Shown piece by piece: positions 17,903 through 27,108 of a stretch of DNA of 32,525 nt (positions within the stretch are counted from its first letter, which is position 1; the number at the start of each line of letters is the position of its first letter). The position numbers and the translations under genes were made by a program. This DNA comes from Patescibacteria group bacterium (GTDB lineage Bacteria; Patescibacteriota; Microgenomatia; UBA1400; PJMF01), in contig JAHIVL010000049.1 in the NCBI GenBank assembly GCA_018816485.1, forward strand, positions 1 through 32,525. Reading direction: 5' to 3'. The notes beneath the pieces were generated by a model that saw only the letters and a program-made list of their open reading frames with translations, was not told the origin of the DNA and searched no databases.

Positions 17903-18021
17903 TAGTATTGTTTCGGGCGTATATTTCCCGAAGTAAGTACAGCATAACCGAAGCTAGTACGAATGGACAACTAGATATTAGTATTATTAAATATATCAAA
18001 CTATGGAAGATAATTTAAAGT

Positions 18022-19821
18022 CTAAATTAGGGCTCTACCCGTCATTGATGAAGGTTTCGAAATTCCTAAGATTTTTAGCATTGTTGGAGCGATATCGGCT
18101 AAGATCCCTGTTGGAAGCATTGCGGATTGTCCCATGTATTGTTTACCTATTATCATAAGTGGCACAGGATATGTGGAGTGTTCCGTGTCAATCTCACCGG
18201 TATCATTGTTAATCATTTCCTCAACATTGCCATGATCAGCAGTAATTAGTACGACACCTCCCTTTGCAGTCACATGATTAACAATTTTTCCCACAACCTC
18301 ATCAACAATTTCGCAAGCTTTGACTGCTGCATCAAAGTTCCCGGTATGTCCAACCATGTCTCCATTACAAATGTTCGAGATAATAACATCGCACTCATCT
18401 TTATCAATTCTTTTAATCATTTCATCCGCAATTTCATACGCGCTCATCTCTGGAGCTTGATCATAAGACTTGACGCCCTTAGAAGGGATGATAACTCGAT
18501 CTTCTCCTGGGTACATAATCTCTTCTTGGCCGTTCATATAATAGGTTACGAAACGCTCTTTTTCTGTTTCTGTAGTTCTGAGTTGTCTCAGACCATTATC
18601 TGCCAAAACTTTACAGAGAGGGTTTTTAATATTCTGTGGTGGAAAAGCAATGTCTGCCGGCAATCCATCCTCGTATCTGGTCATTGTTGTGAAGTATAAG
18701 TTTTCTAATTTTACTTTCCTATCAAATGTTTCAATATCAACTATTTCTTTTTGAATATTTGTCTTGTTATATTTTTCTGAATATGGATCAAAAGCTTCAT
18801 GCTTAATTCCGGTTTCAAAGTCTGGCATGATGAAGGCTCTAGTAAGTTCTCTCGGTCTATCAATACGGTAATTAAAAAATATTACAGCATCATTATTTTT
18901 AATTACTCGATGAGTGCCATCTTCATCACAGATGTTTATCGGTTCAATAAATTCATCGGTCACACCTTTGTTATATTGCGCTTTCATAGCATAGATAGGA
19001 TCAGTAGTACAAGCATCTTCATTTCCAATAGTGAGGGCGTCATACGATTTCTCGATTCTTTCCCAACGTTTATCTCTATCCATAGCAAAAAATCTGCCCA
19101 TCAAGGTTGCAATTTTTCCAACGCCAAAAATTTTGCAGTTATCTATTATTTGTTGGACATAGTTGATGCCTGAGGTTGGTGGCGAATCTCTGCCATCGGT
19201 AAATCCATGGATCATCACATTTGTCACCTCTTGTTGTTTGCATAAATTAAGCAGGGCATATAGATGTTCGATATTTGAGTGAACACCACCAGCTCCAATG
19301 AGACCCATTAGGTGGAGTGTCGAGTTATTTTTTTTTGAATGATTAATTGCGTTTAGAAGTGCCTCATTTTGATAAAAAGAACCATTGGCAATAGATGTGT
19401 TTATTCTTGGCAGATCTTGATAAACAATATGTCCAGCTCCGATATTCAGATGTCCAGTTTCGGTATTACCATCTTCACCTCTGGGAAGTCCAACTGCTTC
19501 GCCACTTGCTGTAAGTTGTGTATGGGGGAATGAAAGCCAATATTTATCCATGTTTGGAGTATTTGCTTTAACGATGGCATTACCTGCGTTATCTGGTCCT
19601 ATTCCCCAACCATCTAATATTAATAAAGCAACGGGTTTTGGTCCTGTATAGCTTGCTCTAGGAGCGGAATCATTAAAAGGCAAACTAGATAAAATTGGTT
19701 GCGATGATCTGGTTGGAGTTACGTTATCAACTTGTGGAACGGCACTGTTTATTTCTGCGGTAGTAACTTTAAATTGACTTGAGAGCATGGAAATTGGAAC
19801 TTTGTTTTGGGAATCATTCAT
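18022..19821 (-). CDS. gpmI: 2,3-bisphosphoglycerate-independent phosphoglycerate mutase
   Basis: VALLILDGWGIGPDNAGNAI, GNTETGHLNIGAGHIVYQDLPRIN, HGFTDGRDSPPTSG, NICNGDMVGHTGNFDAAVKACE, ITADHGNVEEM. Confidence 0.95.
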   Translation of the reverse strand: MNDSQNKVPISMLSSQFKVTTAEINSAVPQVDNVTPTRSSQPILSSLPFNDSAPRASYTGPKPVALLILDGWGIGPDNAGNAIVKANTPNMDKYWLSFPHTQLTASGEAVGLPRGEDGNTETGHLNIGAGHIVYQDLPRINTSIANGSFYQNEALLNAINHSKKNNSTLHLMGLIGAGGVHSNIEHLYALLNLCKQQEVTNVMIHGFTDGRDSPPTSGINYVQQIIDNCKIFGVGKIATLMGRFFAMDRDKRWERIEKSYDALTIGNEDACTTDPIYAMKAQYNKGVTDEFIEPINICDEDGTHRVIKNNDAVIFFNYRIDRPRELTRAFIMPDFETGIKHEAFDPYSEKYNKTNIQKEIVDIETFDRKVKLENLYFTTMTRYEDGLPADIAFPPQNIKNPLCKVLADNGLRQLRTTETEKERFVTYYMNGQEEIMYPGEDRVIIPSKGVKSYDQAPEMSAYEIADEMIKRIDKDECDVIISNICNGDMVGHTGNFDAAVKACEIVDEVVGKIVNHVTAKGGVVLITADHGNVEEMINNDTGEIDTEHSTYPVPLMIIGKQYMGQSAMLPTGILADIAPTMLKILGISKPSSMTGRALI

Positions 19822-21118
19822 TTGGGTTTACAGTGTTATTTTTTACTTTGTTTGCGTTTGTATCACTTTGTTTTATTTCAAAATCAATTTGAGCTAGGCG
19901 ATTATATTTAGCAACTCTTTCTCCCCTATTTGGCGGTCCAAATTTTGTGTAATCTGCTCCAACCCCAACGGCAAAATCAGCAATAAAATCATCATTTGTT
20001 TCGCCACTTCTATGCGACATGACTATCTGCCATCCAGCTTCTTTGGCTGCTTTGATGACTTCTATTGTTTCACTTATAGTACCGGTTTGATTTGGTTTTA
20101 CTAGAATCGTATTACAAGTTTTTTCGAGAATTGCTTTTTGAACCTTATTCAAATTGGTAGCTAAAAAACTATCTCCGACAATTTTGGTTGTTTCGCCAAG
20201 ATCGGCGGTAAGCTTTGCCCATGAAGCTAAATCATCTTCTTGAAATGGATCTTCAATTAAGAATACATGATACAGACTCCTGATTTTTTTATAAAACTCT
20301 ATCAATTCTTCGCTTGAATAAGGTTGAGACTTATCTCTGAGTTTATATTTTCCATTACTAAAAAGTTGTTCTGCAGCAACATCAACTCCGAAAAATATAT
20401 CTTGTGCAAAGGTGTATGGGGTTGTTTTAATTGTTTCTATTAATATTTCAAAAACATCAGTATTACTATATAAATTTGGAGTAAATCCTCCTACAATTCC
20501 TGTGGAATGAGTTGCTCCTTTTAAGATTAGAATTTCTTCAATTTTTTGACGAAGTGTGACAGCCATATCCAAAGATTTACTGAAATTTATGTGGCTTGCT
20601 GGAATCATTTGAAATTCTTGAATATCAAGATTATCAGCACCATGTTCTCCTCCGTTGATCATTGTGTAAATACAACTAGGAATATTAAGCTGAGCTGTTA
20701 GTTGATATTTTTTCTCAATGTAATAGTAAAGTGGGACGTTTAAACTAATGGCTCCTGCTTTTAAGATTGCTTGTGAGGTAGCTAAAATTGCGTTAGATCC
20801 AAGATGAGACTTATTTTCAGTGCCATCAAGATCTACCAATATTTGATCAATCACGGTTTGTTCTGTTGGATCTTTGCCTATTATATTTTTGGAAATAATG
20901 GTGTTAATGTTATTTACTGCGTTGAGAACGCCTTTCCCAAGCATTCTACTCATGTCTTCATCTTTGAGTTCGAGTGCTTCGTATTTACCTACAGAGGTAC
21001 CGGTTGGAACACTGGTTACAATTACAGCTCCAGTGTCAAGCCAGAGGGCGCATTCAATAGTTGGTATTCCCCTTGAATCAAGAATTTCTCTTGCGTAGAT
21101 TCCTTCGATTTTTGCCAT
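19814..21118 (-). CDS. eno: Enolase (divergent)
   Basis: AREILDSRGIPTIE, INGGEHGADNLDIQEFQMIP, FLIEDPFQEDD, LVKPNQTGTISET, MSHRSGETNDDFIADFAVG, RVAKYNRL. Confidence 0.92.
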   Translation of the reverse strand: MAKIEGIYAREILDSRGIPTIECALWLDTGAVIVTSVPTGTSVGKYEALELKDEDMSRMLGKGVLNAVNNINTIISKNIIGKDPTEQTVIDQILVDLDGTENKSHLGSNAILATSQAILKAGAISLNVPLYYYIEKKYQLTAQLNIPSCIYTMINGGEHGADNLDIQEFQMIPASHINFSKSLDMAVTLRQKIEEILILKGATHSTGIVGGFTPNLYSNTDVFEILIETIKTTPYTFAQDIFFGVDVAAEQLFSNGKYKLRDKSQPYSSEELIEFYKKIRSLYHVFLIEDPFQEDDLASWAKLTADLGETTKIVGDSFLATNLNKVQKAILEKTCNTILVKPNQTGTISETIEVIKAAKEAGWQIVMSHRSGETNDDFIADFAVGVGADYTKFGPPNRGERVAKYNRLAQIDFEIKQSDTNANKVKNNTVNPNE

Positions 21119-21130
21119 ATAAACTACATT

Positions 21131-21298
21131 ATGAAATTACTTTTTTTTTCTATATTAATAATACACTTTTTTATAGTTGTTGTAACCTTGCTATTAATAA
21201 TGATTGCCTCGATACTTTATGATAGCGTATATTGTTACCTTTGTGAAATTATCAAGTTAATGTATACTAAAAACTACTATGCAACGAGGAATTGTTAG
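21131..21298 (+). CDS. Possible 55-aa single-pass membrane microprotein (below the ORF-track size cutoff)
   Basis: ATG 21131 to TAG 21298; MKLLFFSILIIHFFIVVVTLLLIMIASILYDSVYCYLCEIIKLMYTKNYYATRNC; AT-rich DNA could give this by chance. Confidence 0.25.
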   Translation: MKLLFFSILIIHFFIVVVTLLLIMIASILYDSVYCYLCEIIKLMYTKNYYATRNC

Positions 21299-21575
21299 TT
21301 TTACTAACCTAGAATTGAAAGTACTTCATGATTTAGTCAGTTCTCAGGGTTGTCAAAACAGAGCTCTATTGGATAAGATTTCTCCTGTTGTTTCTACTGT
21401 AGCTTCAAATGATCCACTTAAAGAATATGATGTTTTAGTTAGCGAAAATGAAGCTGAAATAATTCTCGATTGTATGCCTATGCTAAATAAAGACGATGAT
21501 CCTGATTTAGTAAATGCCAGAATTAAGATTCAACAATTTTTGGCTAAATCTCGATTCCCTGAGTCATCTTCTTGA
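21279..21575 (+). CDS. Hypothetical protein, 98 aa
   Basis: Open reading frame with plausible composition; no recognised domain; convergent 3' overlap with the SIS gene. Confidence 0.5.
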   Translation: MQRGIVSFTNLELKVLHDLVSSQGCQNRALLDKISPVVSTVASNDPLKEYDVLVSENEAEIILDCMPMLNKDDDPDLVNARIKIQQFLAKSRFPESSS

Positions 21576-22659
21576 GATCTATTTTGAAACTTTCAACAAA
21601 TGGAATTGGACTTGGGTTTATTCCTTCGAGCATGGCTAGATAAAATCCTGTAAAGCCAAATAAAGTAAGCATTTCAAAAACTTGTTCAATTTTTGTTTGG
21701 GCTTTGATTGGAATAGCCAAGGTATCGATCTCATTATCATCGACAATTTTTTGTGTTAATTGCATTCTAATTATATTTTTTGGATGATACAACATTGATT
21801 GCACAAAAATAAAAATATGATTACTTGCATTACTATTTGGATATCTTAAGCCTTCGAGAAGATGGTGGTCCATTTCAGGAACTACTTTATAGTCAACAAA
21901 TGCTTTTGCATTTTCATTATGCTGATTAGCACTGACGTGAGCCACTCCCTCCAGAAAATCTGAAACAACAAAAACCGGCCTGCGGTCTAGTAGCATGAAC
22001 GCAAGAGTTTTGGCCGGATTTTCTTCACCAAGAACTTCAACCTTACATTCTTCGATTTGTTTATTAATTGTATCTATAACAGCTTCAATTTGCTGATCGG
22101 TGACAGAAATTACTCCTGCTTTTGACAGAAGTCCAATCATTCCAAACACTGCATAGCCGATAGCCATTCTTGGTTGATTTGAGGGATTAAATTTTGGATT
22201 TATTTTATAGAAAGCGTAATGGTTTTCGTTGGCAATTTCTTCAAGAGTTCCTCCTGCAGCAATCACCATTATTTGCGCATTTTTTTGTTTAGCTTGTTCA
22301 GCACAAGCCACGACTTCTTCTGTCGTACCGGAATAACTTGAGAGTACAACTAATGTATTTTCATTTACAAAACCTGGCAATGTGTAGTCATTGACAAAAT
22401 CTAGAGGGACTTTTAATTCATCTTTAAATAAGTGTTTGATTACGTCTGCTCCTAGACCTGAGCCACCCATTCCTGAAATAATCACATTTCTTATTTCCGC
22501 CGTAGGTGTAAACTCAATTGATTTTGTATCATTCCAAGAATGATTAATTTGATTGCCGAGTTCTTCAATCGAACTCATCATGTTTTCAAGGTCTAGTTTA
22601 GCAATTTCTTCTCTAGAATCTATAATTGAATTTTTAGTTGTATTTTCATTTATCTGCAT
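21544..22659 (-). CDS. SIS-domain bifunctional phosphoglucose/phosphomannose isomerase-like protein
   Basis: VIISGMGGSGLGADVIKHLF, LVVLSSYSGTTEEVVACAEQAKQ, ANQHNENAKAFVDYKVVPEMDHHLLEGLRYP. Confidence 0.85.
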   Translation of the reverse strand: MQINENTTKNSIIDSREEIAKLDLENMMSSIEELGNQINHSWNDTKSIEFTPTAEIRNVIISGMGGSGLGADVIKHLFKDELKVPLDFVNDYTLPGFVNENTLVVLSSYSGTTEEVVACAEQAKQKNAQIMVIAAGGTLEEIANENHYAFYKINPKFNPSNQPRMAIGYAVFGMIGLLSKAGVISVTDQQIEAVIDTINKQIEECKVEVLGEENPAKTLAFMLLDRRPVFVVSDFLEGVAHVSANQHNENAKAFVDYKVVPEMDHHLLEGLRYPNSNASNHIFIFVQSMLYHPKNIIRMQLTQKIVDDNEIDTLAIPIKAQTKIEQVFEMLTLFGFTGFYLAMLEGINPSPIPFVESFKIDLKKMTQGIEI

Positions 22660-23466
22660 TTATAAGTCTCCTCCTCGAATAATTTTTATTAGATATTTTG
22701 CCAGCGAGTTATTGTCTATGTGACCAATTACTCTGTCAGCTATTTCTTTGATTTCTGCAACTGAGTTTCCCATTGCTACTTTAAAGCCACACGCTTGTAG
22801 AAATTCCATGTCATTCAAGCTGTCGCCAAACCCAATGATTTTTTCTGGGGGAACCCCAGTGTACTTTGACCACTTTTTAAGAGTAGTCGATTTATTTATT
22901 CCTTTCGGGGTTATATCGATATAAGGATTTCCAAAATTATCGTTCATTTTTTTATAAGAAAGATTAGCGTTTTCAATATAACTAAGAGCTTCATTATTTG
23001 GTTTGGGTATGTAAACAGCTCCAACCCCGTCATTACTCATTTCATTTAGATTTTTAGCAATTACATCCCAAGTATCTTTTTTTAATTGTGTAAGTATTGG
23101 ATCCATTGAGTATAAGGCATCATTTTTAAAGAAAACTGCTAGCATTTTATTTTTGTTTATATACTCTCTTAAGTTTTTAATAGTGTCTGTTTCAATTGAT
23201 TTTTCCCAAAGAACTTCTCCTTTTGAGTTTATTAGTCGTGAGCCACCAGTTGTAATATGCAACGAATTTTCCGGAAAAAGAGAAAGAATTTTATTTATTA
23301 AATTTGGTGTGCCCCTACCAGAACATACTCCAATTAAGAAACCTTTTTTACGTAATTCGTGAAGTGCTTCTAATGTTTCAGTTGAAATATTACGTTTAGT
23401 ATCAGTCAAAGTTCTGTCGATATCAAAAAGTAATGCTTTAAAATCTGAAAGTTTTTTATTGCTCAT
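22660..23466 (-). CDS. HAD superfamily (Cof/IIB type) phosphatase
   Basis: LLFDIDRTLTDTKRNIS, GVCSGRGTPNL, IIGFGDSLNDMEFLQACGFKVAMGNS. Confidence 0.88.
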   Translation of the reverse strand: MSNKKLSDFKALLFDIDRTLTDTKRNISTETLEALHELRKKGFLIGVCSGRGTPNLINKILSLFPENSLHITTGGSRLINSKGEVLWEKSIETDTIKNLREYINKNKMLAVFFKNDALYSMDPILTQLKKDTWDVIAKNLNEMSNDGVGAVYIPKPNNEALSYIENANLSYKKMNDNFGNPYIDITPKGINKSTTLKKWSKYTGVPPEKIIGFGDSLNDMEFLQACGFKVAMGNSVAEIKEIADRVIGHIDNNSLAKYLIKIIRGGDL

Positions 23467-23474
23467 TTTTTTAT

Positions 23475-24800
23475 TTATTTCTTTACGGTTTCATTTTCTT
23501 CAATATTTGCGTCAATTGTTAATCCTGGATATATTATTGAATTTTTTCCAATTAGTACTCCAGGCATTGTATTAGTTCTAATACCAATTTGAACATTACT
23601 ACCTGTAATGACTCCTAAACTTTTTCGTTTGCTATCGATCATTTTGCCTTTAATTTTTACTTTTACACCATTTCGATCAAATCTTTTGTTAGCGGTGATG
23701 AGTCCCGCTCCAACACGGGTTGAAGATCCAAGTATGGAATCGCTAATATATCCATAATGCATGGTTGTATTTTCAAAGAATATACATCTTACTACTTCGG
23801 TGTTTGCTCCAATGGTGCAACCTTCTTCAATTGAGCTTCCTCTAATAAATGAGTAGTCACCAACAAACACATTTCTTCCGATATAACATGGCCCAACTAT
23901 TTTGGTATAATCGCCAATTTTTGCAGTATCTTCGATTATTATTGGTCCATTGGAATCATCGATAATTGAAGTTTTGGAGATTTTTGCACTTTCAGAAATT
24001 GAGGTTCTTTTTTGTTGTATGATTTTTCCAAAAGCACTAAAAATTTGCCAAGGATACTTGAGACTGAAATTTTCTTTAGTGTTTTCTAGCCAAGTTATTT
24101 TGGATTTGTTTGCATACTTTGTAATAGCTGTTTCTAATGAATACTCTTTTTCAGGAGTATTGATTAGTTCACTGGTAAAATTATTGTCAAAAAGATAAAT
24201 ACTGTTAACTTTGAGATGATCTATTTTTTTTGAGTTTCTTTTAGGCAAAACAGTTATTCCTAGTTTTTCAGTTATGCCTATAACCTCTTCATAATTATCA
24301 GGATTTAAGTCTAAGATCCCGTACATTTCTGGTGATTTTGTTTGGGTAGCTGATAGTACGCAGCTTGCATCACTTGATTGTTTCTTTTGCCAAAGTTCTT
24401 GAGCAATTTCACCTAAGTTAAGGTGATATGGTGAGGCCAAAATAAAAGAATCACTTGCGAGATCTGAAAAAAATTCTTTTGTAGTAAGTAAGGCATCCCC
24501 CATGCCTTTGGCTTTTTTTTGCAAGACTACTTCAATGTTTAGCCCAAGTTTGGAGGCAAGATTATTTTCTTTGAGATATTTACTAAAACCTTTATCATTA
24601 AAATCTTTTTGAGAAACGACGACGATAATTTTTTCACCTGTTCCGGCAAGACCAAATTCGTATTTTTTGAGATTTTCCAACGCTCTGACAAACATTGGTT
24701 TGCCAGCAAGTGAGAGGAAGCCTTTATGAGTTTCAGTATTTATTGGGAAAAACCTAGAGTTTTCGCCTCCGGCAACAATTATTATAGTTGGTTTGTTCAT
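23475..24800 (-). CDS. NDP-sugar pyrophosphorylase (nucleotidyltransferase plus left-handed beta-helix, GlmU-like)
   Basis: N-terminal IIIVAGGENSRFFPINTETHKGFLSLAGKPMFVRAL; hexapeptide-repeat C-terminus GPIIIEDTAKIGDYTKIVGPCYIGRNVFVGDYSFIRGSSI. Confidence 0.85.
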   Translation of the reverse strand: MNKPTIIIVAGGENSRFFPINTETHKGFLSLAGKPMFVRALENLKKYEFGLAGTGEKIIVVVSQKDFNDKGFSKYLKENNLASKLGLNIEVVLQKKAKGMGDALLTTKEFFSDLASDSFILASPYHLNLGEIAQELWQKKQSSDASCVLSATQTKSPEMYGILDLNPDNYEEVIGITEKLGITVLPKRNSKKIDHLKVNSIYLFDNNFTSELINTPEKEYSLETAITKYANKSKITWLENTKENFSLKYPWQIFSAFGKIIQQKRTSISESAKISKTSIIDDSNGPIIIEDTAKIGDYTKIVGPCYIGRNVFVGDYSFIRGSSIEEGCTIGANTEVVRCIFFENTTMHYGYISDSILGSSTRVGAGLITANKRFDRNGVKVKIKGKMIDSKRKSLGVITGSNVQIGIRTNTMPGVLIGKNSIIYPGLTIDANIEENETVKK

Positions 24801-24867
24801 ACTTTTATTCTACTCTATAGATGCTTTTTTTTCACCGACTTAAGTTCGCAATGGAATACTTAATTTC

Positions 24868-26310
24868 TCAATCAAGCGCATGCGTATTCACACCCTTAGT
24901 CCAGTCAATTTCTGGGTATTTTTTGAGCATGGTATTAAGAATTTTTTTCATGTTGTCATACTGTTTTTGAGTTTTTCCCTCAAACTTTACAGTGATATAA
25001 GGGCCATTTTGTGATGCTCGAATAATCGCCATTTCATTTTTTGTATCCATACGAATGCCATCGATATCAATATATTTTGCATCAGGCCACTGTTTTTTGA
25101 ATTCTGATTTAATTTTTGTTTGAATAAATTCAAACTTAATTTCATCAGCCAATCCAAATTTTATTTCTGGGCTACTGATGTATTTTGGTAGTTTTCCGGC
25201 AGCTTGCGAAACTGTTTGGTTAGTTCTTTCTAAATATTGCAATAATCTTAAACTTGCATATGCACCATCATCATGACCATAGAAATTGTCCATAAAAAAG
25301 ATATGGCCAGAAAGTTCGCCACCGAAGGGAGCTCTCACTTCTCTTAATTTTGCTTTTATAAATGAGTGACCAGTCATCCACATTATTGGTTCACCACCAG
25401 ATTTCTCGATTGCTTCGGTTACCTGTCTTGAACAAAGAGTGTTGTAAACAATTTTTGAACCTGGCAGAGTATCCAATACATCTTGAGAAAATAAAGCGAC
25501 GATTGAATCCATCCACAGAACTTGTCCTTTTTCATCAACAACCGCCATTCTGTCGCCATCGGTGTCATAAGCAAAACCAATATCTGCTCCTGCTTTTTTC
25601 ACACCTTCTGCCAATCTTTCTAGTACTTTAATTTCTGTAGGATCTGGAACGCCCATAGGAAAGTTTCCATCTAATTCGGTGTTTTGTTCAACAGTTTCAC
25701 AGCCTGCGCTTCTAAAAATTTCTGGATAAAATTTTCCAGAAACAGTGTTACAAGCTTCAATTACAACTTTCCATTTTTTCTTTAAGTTAAAGTGTTTTAA
25801 AATATCAGCTTTGTAGGCTGGAAAAATATCACGTTCTCTGTTTGTGCCTTTTCCTTCTGAAAATTCACCATTATTACAAATTTCTCTTAGATTCTGAATT
25901 TCTTCAGTAATCATAGTATCCGAATATCCTACTCCAAGTTTGAGTCCATTATATTCTTTGGGGTTGTGAGAGGCGGTAATCATGGCTCCACCTTTAGTTT
26001 TAAATTCATAACAGGAGAAATACACAATTTGACTAAGTGAAAGTCCTAAATCAATCGTATCAATTCCTCCATCATTTAGACCAGTAATAAATGCTTTTGA
26101 ATATATTTCTCCGGTCAGACGATTGTCTCTGCCAATAGTAGCTTCTTTGATTCTTCTTTTATGTAAAAATGTTGCGTAGCCTCTGCCTAGGGTGTAGTAA
26201 ACATCTTCGTTCAAATCTATATCTGCAATACCTCTTATATCGTATCCTCTGAATATTTGAGGGTTAATATTTTTGATTATTTTATACATTTTTCCTTTCG
26301 ATATTTGCAT
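24868..26310 (-). CDS. Phosphomannomutase/phosphoglucomutase
   Basis: IFRGYDIRGIADIDL, active-site MITASHNPKEYNGLKLG, AYDTDGDRMAVVDEKG, GGELSGHIFF. Confidence 0.93.
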   Translation of the reverse strand: MQISKGKMYKIIKNINPQIFRGYDIRGIADIDLNEDVYYTLGRGYATFLHKRRIKEATIGRDNRLTGEIYSKAFITGLNDGGIDTIDLGLSLSQIVYFSCYEFKTKGGAMITASHNPKEYNGLKLGVGYSDTMITEEIQNLREICNNGEFSEGKGTNRERDIFPAYKADILKHFNLKKKWKVVIEACNTVSGKFYPEIFRSAGCETVEQNTELDGNFPMGVPDPTEIKVLERLAEGVKKAGADIGFAYDTDGDRMAVVDEKGQVLWMDSIVALFSQDVLDTLPGSKIVYNTLCSRQVTEAIEKSGGEPIMWMTGHSFIKAKLREVRAPFGGELSGHIFFMDNFYGHDDGAYASLRLLQYLERTNQTVSQAAGKLPKYISSPEIKFGLADEIKFEFIQTKIKSEFKKQWPDAKYIDIDGIRMDTKNEMAIIRASQNGPYITVKFEGKTQKQYDNMKKILNTMLKKYPEIDWTKGVNTHALD

Positions 26311-26355
26311 TTGTTTTGATCACATAAAAAGTATACCCCAAAAAGTGCAAGTAAC

Positions 26356-26373
26356 AAAGTATGATAAAGTATG
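26356..26373. promoter_or_regulatory. Tandem AAAGTATG element (10-bp pitch) upstream of the phosphomannomutase/sugar-nucleotide operon
   Basis: AAAGTATGATAAAGTATGAT; on the minus strand it overlaps a plausible -35 (TTGTTA) with a -10 TATACT 16 bp downstream. Confidence 0.5.
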
Positions 26374-26396
26374 ATTTTTGCTAATCTTTATTAAAC

Positions 26397-27095
26397 TTAC
26401 ATCTTTAAACTTAAAAGGTCAAGCATAGCAACTGTATCAATAAGCGACGTTGATGTTTTTTGTTTTATGTCAATTTCTAAAAGCTCTTTATACACATCTA
26501 AAAGTTCATGAAGACTAAAATTTGAAGCTTGTTTGTTGAGTTTGACAATCATAAATGGAGCTCCTTTTACTACTCCTCCCGATTTAACTTCAATTAACAT
26601 TCTCATCTGTCTTACTAACATTAAAAAACAAAAGAACTCACCGTCTGTCTCAATTGTCGAATGAAGCAGTTGAAGTTTTTTTTGATTATTCCCTGGAGTT
26701 CCAAGTGAGTCGAGCCAGGTAAACAGTGTTTTGCTAATTTTAAATTCAAAGTCAATAAAACTTGACTGATTAGATTCATTGGAAATTTTTCCTAACATGG
26801 TTTTTGTCAGTGACCTTTTTTCCCATAAAACAATGTCATGAATTTGTGGTTTTGAGATGAGTTCAATAAGGTTTTTTTTCTTTTTGGAGACTGGTAGTGA
26901 ATGCAATTCCTCAATAATAATTCTTTTTGATGTACCAAAAAGATCATTAGCTCCTAAAGCTTCCTCTAGATTTGCTTCTGTGAGTTGTTTGGCTTCCAAA
27001 CGAATTATTTCTTGATTCTTGCTTTTTTTATCATCAATAACTTCAACTAATTTTTGTCTGGAATTTGTGGTATTTTCTCCATGAATAATAATCAT
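26397..27095 (-). CDS. holA: DNA polymerase III delta subunit-like protein
   Basis: MIIIHGENTTNSRQKL, LFGTSKRIIIEELHSLPVSKKKKNLIELISK, FFCFLMLVRQMRMLIEVKSG, LHELLDVYKELLEIDIKQKTS. Confidence 0.65.
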   Translation of the reverse strand: MIIIHGENTTNSRQKLVEVIDDKKSKNQEIIRLEAKQLTEANLEEALGANDLFGTSKRIIIEELHSLPVSKKKKNLIELISKPQIHDIVLWEKRSLTKTMLGKISNESNQSSFIDFEFKISKTLFTWLDSLGTPGNNQKKLQLLHSTIETDGEFFCFLMLVRQMRMLIEVKSGGVVKGAPFMIVKLNKQASNFSLHELLDVYKELLEIDIKQKTSTSLIDTVAMLDLLSLKM

Positions 27096-27108
27096 AATTT
27101 TTCTGATT

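Noticed and set aside
24798-24805. A third AAAGTATG copy at the start of the NDP-sugar pyrophosphorylase gene
   Set aside because: Single half-site that includes the ATG start codon, with no 10-bp partner; likely coincidence.
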